64,000 nt of DNA, taken from positions 6,138,001-6,202,000 of the forward strand of contig OZ004589.1 of assembly GCA_963924555.1 (NCBI GenBank). The letters are read 5' to 3'. Below are positions 57,012-64,000 of this stretch, one piece after another. Position numbers and translations under genes: made by a program. Positions within the stretch are counted from its first letter, which is position 1; each line of letters starts with the position of its first letter. This stretch comes from Crambe crambe (lineage: Eukaryota; Porifera; Demospongiae; Poecilosclerida; Crambeidae). The notes under the pieces were generated by a model, which had not been told where the DNA came from, did no database searches, and saw nothing but the letters and a program-made list of their open reading frames with translations.

Positions 57012-58264
57012 TTACTGCTCTGTATGATGAATGGAACCATTCAATCCTTGATGATCATCACTTCTCTTAGGTACAAACTGCACAAAAACAAATTCAGAAT
57101 AGGCTCGAAATAATATCAGGAAGTGTGGTACTCTTTGTCAAAATATGACTGGTGACCATGAGGGGCTTATTTGTAGTGCTAGTAAGCTCACTAGAACATT
57201 CTGAAAGAGATGCTCTTGTTACATTTACCTTTTTGTAGTCTCTAGGTATGAGGAAGGGAACGGGAGAGGTGACCTTGCGCTCATAACTCTCCAAAGTCAC
57301 AGTAGCAGTGATGGTGGGGAACACAGGAATCTCTGCATGAAAAAAGAAACCCAAATAAAGCATACTATTGGGACCAGCCATCTAGAGAGGTTGTCCTCTC
57401 TTGGAGGCTTGAAAAAGAAGAAAAAAAGTCAGCAGTCATCTTTTGAATACTTTGGAGGATTGTATTAACAGATCTTAAGTCTAGGTTGTCCCTTGTAAAC
57501 TGTCCTTTGTTCAAAGGTTTGTCCTCTCTCGGAAGGTCCTTTATCACTGTGTGGTGTACATTATCATGTACTAACCTAGTTTTACTGGAAATCCAGGTGG
57601 AAGTTTTAAGTCTACAAACTGCCTGAGTTTATGGAAGTGTTTGTATGGTGCCACTACTTCCAAAAATGTCCAACAGCCTGGAGATATCAGGGGGGATAAT
57701 TATTGATAAAGGTTTAAACACACAATATTATGGTGGGTAAAGGGTCTACACTACTATGAACATATCACTTCTTTATCTGTATCGGACATGTTTCTGTCTG
57801 GATGATAATAATTATGAGCAAATACTGTAAAGATGGTGTGAGTCTGTATTGTACTATTGTCCCCTTACCACATTCACTGAAGCCTTGTAATGTTTTCTTT
57901 CCACTTTGAGGTCCATCTTGCGACCAAGGTGAGGAGCACTGAAGGATAAATTCCACTTACAGTAAATGATCATTACATATTATGCATGACAACAGCTTGT
58001 TATGATTATAATAGAACTTCCAAATAGAGCAAGAAATGAGATATCCCATTTGATTTCTTGGAATGGTTAGAAAATGAGTTAGCAAGACCATAATTTTACA
58101 TGTTATGGTCAGTAAATGAGTTAGCAAGACCATAATTTTACATGTTAGTGTCTACAACTTCCCATTATAGCGAGCTATGAACAATTATATGAAGATGTGC
58201 ATAGCTAGCTGTTAATAATACTCACCATCCAGCAGGTGCAGAGATGTACTCCTCCCATGATATT
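57012..58264 (-). pseudogene. ANKRD13-like GPCR-chaperone domain, truncated gene or pseudogene
   Basis: Exons with good splice sites: 58226-58264 (ISWEEYISAPAG), 57869-57938 (LGRKMDLKVERKHYKASVNV), 57576-57677 (HKLRQFVDLKLPPGFPVKL), 57229-57332 (EIPVFPTITATVTLESYERK ... FLIPRDYKK), 57012-57077 (FVPKRSDD..., stop). LKLPPGFPVKxEIPxF is the hallmark of ANKRD13 proteins, which bind ubiquitinated receptors. The ankyrin repeats and C-terminal ubiquitin-interacting motifs are missing. The 57869 and 57576 exons do not join in frame, as if an exon were lost. It may be a relic or a gene with an unseen exon. Confidence 0.62.
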
Positions 58265-58294
58265 CTATTAGGAGGTGGGAATGGGCAACTTTCT

Positions 58295-58700
58295 ATTCAC
58301 TCTCCTCATCATCCTGCACACATCATATTGATAACAAACACCTTAGTTACTTAGAGCTAAGGTCTTGCAAGGATACTGAAATTTTAAAATGATTAGAAAT
58401 GTCTAGGTAATGAGATTTGGTAATTTCCTTTGAACTGATCACTGAATATTGAATTGCGAAATACATCATTATGATTGGTCAGTTCACACATTCAGTACTC
58501 CATAATCTCATCCACAATTTCCTTGGAAATGACACAAAACCAGATGCTCTTTATGGTTTACTTGTCATCTATTTTTAGTGCTGTACAACAGACTCAAATA
58601 TCGTACGTATGCACCTTAGGAACTTGCAAGTCACACTCATCCAGATTCCCACTCTCAACCTTCTCCTGAAGTCGTTCGTGCTCTCGGATCTGTTCAGGAG
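58295..58700 (-). other. Possible exon pair of unknown gene
   Basis: On the minus strand ~58616-58703 reads MTPEQIREHERLQEKVESGN and onward to a donor AAG|GTGCAT, then ~58292-58312 reads DDEESE and a stop after a GTGTGCAG acceptor. Charged coiled-coil-like. Could be the 3' end of another ANKRD13-type copy. Weak. Confidence 0.3.
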
Positions 58701-58889
58701 TCATTGAATCACATGAGTAATTGCATGAATCATAAATAATGCGTAGTGTGATGATACTTCATTTATGATTAGATAATGATGTGGGTGTCCAATCATTTAA
58801 TACCTACTTCTCCTCACAATAATATTCATCACTTGAAATAAACCATGAATCCTCATAGCTACCCAGGCTCGATCCTGGGTACAAGGCTA

Positions 58890-59027
58890 CACTCTAAAAA
58901 TGAAAGTGTGTATTGCATATCTAAGGAATGCTCTCTGTAAACAGTAAGGTACGTATAAACTGCATACCTATACTGTTTACAGGGAACATTCCTGTGGTAT
59001 AAAGTACACACTCTTGTTTTTACAGTG
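58890..59027. mobile_element. MITE-like hairpin, CACTNTAAAAA termini
   Basis: Long imperfect inverted repeat: CACTCTAAAAATGAAAGTGTGTA at left against TACACACTCTTGTTTTTACAGTG at right, with a central CTGTAAACAGTA/TACTGTTTACAG stem. 138 bp. Confidence 0.75.
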
Positions 59028-59424
59028 TAGCTATACAGTGCTTAATATATATCAATTGTGTCGTGGAATTATAAACTGAAGCAGTCACCAAACACATGCA
59101 GGCTGAAGGTATTTTGACTTGTCTTTATGCTCTTGGTACCATACTCAAGAATGCTGTTCCACACCTTGCATCATTCATTTACCACATGCACTCTCTCATC
59201 AGTGATGTATGTAGAGAGTGTGCTCTCGATAGGGTGGTCAGCTGCCAGTCAGCATCCACAGCCTTCTTGCTTGCTCACGCTTGCTCATTTATAAAACATG
59301 CAGGAGTGTATGTTACATTGGGATGTAGCTATAGAAAAAAAAATAGTGCAGACAGTAGCAGCTGGAAATTTTGAAATAGCATGTGCTAATACATAGAGAG
59401 TGAGTGTATGTATTAAAATAGGGA

Positions 59425-59740
59425 AATGATTTCCCACACTCGATTTCATAACATTCTCCAATTGACATAAAGCTTCCACAAGTTAAGTCCTTGTAAGCAC
59501 CTTTGTATAGCACACCACACTGGAGCACTGAAAATGTGATGGTACAGCTAGACTCTCATTGGCCCCTTTCAAGTCATCACATAAAGTATAAATACTAATG
59601 TGTGCTACTGGATCAAGAGAATCTTTGCCATTGTAGTTTTCTTTGAGAGCATGTTGAAAGACTTCATGGAACAGAATTTTATCAAACTAACTACTGAGAA
59701 AAGGACAAGTAGCTAGAACTTCCAAGAATCGTAACATAGC
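59425..59740 (-). pseudogene. Pseudogene fragment of the NB-ARC gene's 3' end
   Basis: Closely matches 54380-54690 (shared CTACTGGATCAAGAGAA, GTAGTTTTCTTTGAGAGCATG, CACACCACACTGGAGCACTGAAAA), but with deletions that destroy the frame. Adjacent 59755-59795 also matches 57045-57080. Confidence 0.75.
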
Positions 59741-60179
59741 TAGAATCCACTTTGTGATCATCACTATCACTTCTCTTAGATACAAACTAGTGTACGCACA
59801 CCAGGCTATCAGTTTAGCTAGATCTGATTGGTCATAAACAAAACTCGATCTTATTTCCAGTACCCTGCTTAAGACACTGAAAAAATTGGTTGACTGGGGC
59901 TAAATTTAGTGTAGTGTCACATTATGTACACACGACTAATAATAGTCTTGATGGCATTGGATGTCCAGGATCCCTTAGCTGGTGAGTACACAATACTGCT
60001 CAGTATAGCATGCACTGTATGAAGCTGTGTTGCACTGTGTGCAACCTGGCTGCTAAATTTCTAGCTTGTGAACCATGAAAACATGCACGAGGGCAAGCCT
60101 TCCATTTTAGGAACTGTCCCTGGACCATTGGCCCTATACCATCCAAGTGGGACCCTCTGCTCCCCTACCAGCTACCTAG

Positions 60180-60840
60180 TCTCGCAAGCCACACCCCCAC
60201 CAACGCAAGGAAGGAGAGGGTCTGGTGACGCTGGTTGAACTTTTCTGGCAAACTGGATACAGTATTCAAATTCTATTTCCTGTGTTTTCATATGACTTGA
60301 TGACGTACAAAGTGTATTCCAAAATTCGATGGTGACGTACGCGCGTGTGTGCATTCATCCAGCTAAGCTAGGTCACCACATATATCTATGGCTAGATGTA
60401 CTGATACCATAGCTAGTTTGTGCTAGACAGTTCATGCAACTGTAGCTAGTTCGTGCAAGTGTATGGAGAGATGCTTTATTTGCAATATGGAGGTTATTCC
60501 GTCCAAAAGGAGGAGGATTCACAGTGATGCCAGCTCCCACGTTATTCAAGGAGTGGGTAGAGACGTTACTTTCTCCTGACTCGTATACAAATCATATCTA
60601 AACTGATTCACAGCGCTATTCTCTCTCAGTACTGTCAGCCATTACTCGCGGCGAAATGGCACCTAACTAGCTAGTGCATTACATCATATCATGTGAGCTG
60701 TGCATACGTTATATCATGTGACAAGATACAGCTGATTGGTCTATGCAAAATCCAAAACTAATTAATAGTTTGCCAGAAAAGTTCAACCAGCGCCACCAGA
60801 CCCTCTCCTTCCTTGCTTGATGGGGGTGTGGCTTGCGAGA
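60180..60840. mobile_element. ~660-bp foldback element with ~80-bp TIRs
   Basis: Left arm starts TCTCGCAAGCCACACCCCCA and the right arm ends in its complement; the ~80-bp arms share about 90% identity, including GAGAGGGTCTGGTG and GGTTGAACTTTTCTGGCAAAC. Flanked by a 12-13-bp direct repeat ACCAGCTACCTA (60167-60178, 60843-60854). No coding capacity. Confidence 0.82.
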
Positions 60841-61297
60841 TTACCAGCTACCTATGATGATCATGAGTAGCCGGGCATGATGCATTATATATGGCCTAGC
60901 TGACTATTTACCATCTACAGGGCTGCCTATGGATGCATGGGTGCTGTCTGCATTGATTGAACTTATCTCCTGACTGTGCGAGCACGAGCCGGCCTAATGC
61001 CCCTGACGCCTGCCGTCGCCCCAACGATCCAGCTCCGTTCTGCAGACGCTCGCTAAGGAGCTGGCCAGCTGTGGCTAGCTGTAGACAGAGAACGCTCCGG
61101 TAACACCACCCACTTATCTGGAGCGTAGAAAACTTAGTTGCTGGTTAGCAACCTGAATGACCCCACCCCTCTTGCACTTCCCTTCGTCTCATTAATTTCC
61201 TTTTCCATTTAAGCAACTGAGCATGCGCATAATGACGTACGCAGACATTCGGTTTTGAATATCGAATTTGCGCGCAGTTTTGCGCGCGCATTTTGCA

Positions 61298-61428
61298 TAT
61301 AAAAGCAGCAGTACCGCTTGCAACAGCCAGTACAGCCAGTGTGGGAAATTAGTAAAAAGATTCTACAGCAAGTTCTACTGCCATTACTTCACTTCTTGTA
61401 AGCACTTCTGACTTAGCCACGCCACAGG
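61298..61428 (+). promoter_or_regulatory. TATA promoter and leader exon of an unseen gene
   Basis: TATAAAAG at 61298-61305 preceded by GCGCGC-rich sequence, then a leader (~61328-61428) ending CCACAG|GTATGC. No start codon with a usable frame is visible in it, so coding exons may lie beyond the window or the leader is part of a non-coding transcript. Its layout resembles the TIKI promoter. Confidence 0.5.
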
Positions 61429-61695
61429 TATGCCATTTTATTTTATCCTGGCCCACGTCAGGCCAAACAATTGTTAATAATTATATAGATCAAAAAAAAA
61501 TTATTTTTTTTATTTCCGATATTTATACGTCCGGCACTCCGGTTTTCGGGAATCCAGTCCGTCGTCAGGCGCAGCTGGCTGGTGACTGTTCTAGTATACT
61601 TCTAACCTTTGGTGTACAATTAACCTTCTCCAGTGAGATTTTTCGAGGCTCGAGCATGCGCAAGAATGCACACTCAGCATTTTGTAAGATTCCCG

Positions 61696-61894
61696 CAAGG
61701 GCGTATCGAGCCGCGAAGGGCATGCAAGCGCAACTAGTGTAGACGGCGAAATGTAAATTGAGCTACAGTTTACTGCAGTAAACGGACATATGCGGGCAGA
61801 GCCTACCATGTGCTAGGCTATCTTTAGTAACATTTTACACTATGCCGTCTATATATAGAGCATGCATGCCCTCTCGCGGCTCGATACGCCCTTG
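61696..61894. mobile_element. MITE, 199 bp, 7-8-bp target duplication
   Basis: Ends CAAGGGCGTATCGAGCCGCG and CGCGGCTCGATACGCCCTTG are perfect inverted repeats, flanked by ATTCCCG (61689-61695, 61895-61901), as expected for a hAT-type duplication. An outer inverted repeat ACTCCGGTTTTCGGGAAT occurs at ~61537 and ~61895-61912. Confidence 0.85.
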
Positions 61895-62139
61895 ATTCCC
61901 GAAAACCGGAGTATGCGATTTTTGAATTTGGGAATGGCAAAGCTCACCAAGTCGCGCGCACATGCTCAAAAAACTTGGAAAATCTCTGATGCCAGATTCC
62001 AGCAACTTTTGTTTTGAAGTTTAGTAAGCTGACTTTTTGGCACCTCCTTTATCTGTTCATGGTCTCAAAAGCAGGTGAAGCTTGGAACTTGATGGTGTCA
62101 GAATTCTTAGCTACAGGTCAAAGGTCACAACTCTTCCCG

Positions 62140-63530
62140 TTGTTATTCATTAATGGGGGTGTTTTTATGGGGAAGTACCAGGGAAAGTACCAGGGAAAGC
62201 ACCAGGGGAATTCACATAATTATTTCCTATAAGCAGCTTGCTGCTGGATAACAGTCATTCAGCTTATTTCTACAGTCACTACCACCAGGGCCGGCCCAAC
62301 TTCTAACCATTCAGCCTTCTGTAACCTGTTATACACTATCTCTGGAGCTGGAACTACTGTAAAAGAACTGCAGATTTAAGTAAAAGTCTCAAGGTGAGCA
62401 AGGTTACCATGTAAATAGCATAATTTTTTGGATAAGGAGCACCATGAGAACAATTTTTAAACATTGGATAGCTACAGCTTAGTCATGTTCTTCCTGGGGG
62501 TTAATGGTCAGTAATGTTGGCAAGAGTATCTGAAAGGCTACTCATGGTCTTGGACAATTATATGGCTTAGGAGCCGTCTAAGTTCCTCCCTTATGCCAGC
62601 ATGCACCTGACTGTTAACTTATATTGTCCAAATATCTCCAAGCTTGGTAGAAGCTGGTGAGAGTTAGCTGGAAGGTTATTCATGGTGGATAATGTCATGG
62701 CTTAGGGGACCCTAGTCCAAGACTCTACCAACCGGCCTCATCTCTGTAAAACTCTACCAACTCACCTCATCTGTACCCATACACAGCCAACAACTACTGG
62801 AATCTGCTACTAACTAATAGTAAGTCACAAGGTCATGAGGTAACTGACAGTATTATGAAATAGCTCTAGAGAACACTAGTTTTGGACAGCTAAAGCCCTT
62901 CATATAATCAGCCCCTTGATTGATGTATTGCCTCATGAGCTGTACATCTCTGGGCTGGTTGTCAGATTACTTTGATGTATGTTGTTTTTGGATGCTGTTT
63001 GAGCAGCGCTGGCAAGGGTAGCTGGAAGGCTATACTCATGGTCTTGGACAATATCATGGCTTAAGGGCTGTCCAAGTTCCTCCCTTAGACCAGCAGCAAA
63101 GTGCCTTGGTGCATGCTGTTTGAGCTGGCAAGGGTAGCTGGAAGGCTACTCGTGGTCTTGGACAATATCATGGCTTAGGGGCCGTCCAAGTTCCTCCCTT
63201 AGACCAGCAACAACGTGCCTTGGTGCATGCTATTTGAGGATGCTGTTTGAGCTGGCAAAGGTATACATGAAAGGCCATGATTGATGCATTGTCTCATGAG
63301 CTGTATATCTCTGGGCCCAGATTACCTTGATGCATGTTGTTTTAGGATGCTGTTTGAGCAGCGCTGGCAAGGGTAGCTGGAAGGCTACTCATGGTCTTGG
63401 ACAATATCATGGCTTAGGGGCCGTCCAAGTTCCTCCCTTAGACCAGCAGCAATATGCTCCTCAGGCCAGGGTATCCTGCCTGGGTACAAGGCTAGATGAA
63501 GCTGGGCAGTCACTCAAGGTACTGGAGGCA
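62140..63530 (+). pseudogene. Inverted composite copy of gene B and gene A promoters/leaders
   Basis: 62140-62735 is the reverse complement of the 50.44-51.0 kb gene B upstream region: GGGAAAGTACC repeats, TATAAGC (62228), leader exon ending 62393 AAG|GTGAGC, and two structured elements. 62735-63530 matches the gene A leader and leader intron (47.43-48.08 kb), including CACAGCCAACAACTACTGG and four structured elements. No DEDDh coding exon follows in the window. It is either the 5' end of a third gene running off the edge or an orphan promoter. Confidence 0.75.
62516..63447 (+). ncRNA. Structured ~85-nt repeat, + strand copies
   Basis: Copies at 62516-62600, 62652-62730 (degenerate), 63008-63094, 63124-63208, 63251-63285 (truncated) and 63363-63447. 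They share GGTAGCTGGAAGGCTAC, TCATGGTCTTGGACAATAT and CATGGCTTAGGGGCCGTCC. Confidence 0.65.
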
Positions 63531-64000
63531 TCCTCATTGGTACACTTGTATAGGGTATTAGGCCAGTTAATGGCAAGACTATCCTACTTACATATAATAA
63601 TTGTGCTTATTATTTCCACAGGCTGTGAGTGTTCACCTAACAGCGAGATGAATAATTTCACTTTTGGTGGGCATCATTTTTTATTTTTTTTCTGTAAACA
63701 TAATTATGAATAATCTTCATCAGGGTGAAAGTGAACTAGCCATTAGCTACAAATATCAACCAAAAAATAATAAAAGTAAAAAATATATCATTTCATTGTT
63801 TAATCTGATAGCCTTGTAGAGTTAGAGTACTTAACTCAGTCAACCAACTCAGGTAAGTCAGCTAGCAATCAAGCTAAATAGCTAACTGGTGAGTAAACAA
63901 ATGTGACACAACTAGTTAGTGACCAGAGTTAGCTGGAGAGGTAACAGCTGTGGTTTTATAAAAGTTATTCAATTACTTTTTGTGTGGTTACTATGGTAAT
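63531..64000. other. Right edge, no gene seen
   Basis: AT-rich. A possible acceptor TTATTTCCACAG at 63610-63621 could lead into a downstream exon, but the following frame closes quickly. Confidence 0.4.

Noticed and set aside
63327-63713. 128-codon open frame at the right edge
   Set aside because: Begins inside a structured element copy and shows no family motif; the matching parts at 47.4-47.7 kb do not keep the frame.

Overview
This window is eukaryotic and metazoan. Genes are split by GT-AG introns and the intergenic DNA is rich in microsatellites and short inverted-repeat elements. The gene set combines GAK/auxilin kinase, LSM4, OGFOD1, RTCA, SMIM7, the animal Wnt protease TIKI, a single-Ig type I membrane protein and a Death domain/NB-ARC gene. 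That mix, with gene spacing of 0.2-0.5 kb, suggests an early-branching animal, most likely a demosponge. The species is inferred from gene content only.

Layout. GAK (+, 275-11428) enters from the left edge already inside its kinase domain and runs through PTEN-like, C2, DPF-rich and J regions. A small Ig membrane protein (+, 11971-13074) follows. OGFOD1 (-, 13562-22107) has 13 recognised coding exons, and a three-exon secreted-protein gene (+, 19998-21004) is nested on the opposite strand of one of its introns. OGFOD1 and LSM4 (+, 22318-31927) diverge from a 210-bp spacer. TIKI (+, 32256-39354) follows behind a TATA box. A tiny SMIM7 gene (-, 39845-40380) diverges from RTCA (+, 40638-53788).

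RTCA intron 7 (42578-52927, 10.3 kb) holds a nest of other genes: an OB-fold/zinc-ribbon protein (-), two paralogous five-exon DEDDh exonuclease-like genes A and B (-), and an intronless, catalytically degenerate DEDDh-like gene C (+). B and C are divergent, with TATA boxes about 230 bp apart and a palindromic Rel/NF-kB-type site between them. Genes A and B each have a TATA box, a non-coding leader exon and a leader intron carrying copies of an ~85-nt element that folds into a closed three-way-junction-like shape. The same promoters, leader exons and elements recur in inverted orientation at 62.1-63.5 kb, without a recognisable exonuclease coding region in the window.

Right of RTCA are a Death-TM-NB-ARC-helical repeat gene (-, 54334-56806) with two reading-frame breaks, a truncated ANKRD13/GPCR-chaperone-type gene (-), a pseudogene copy of the NB-ARC gene's 3' end, several MITE-like elements, and an isolated TATA promoter with a leader exon at 61.3 kb. 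The right end of the window shows no coding gene. Splice positions and frames were worked out by eye; every gene-level call is from protein motifs and family knowledge, without database searches.
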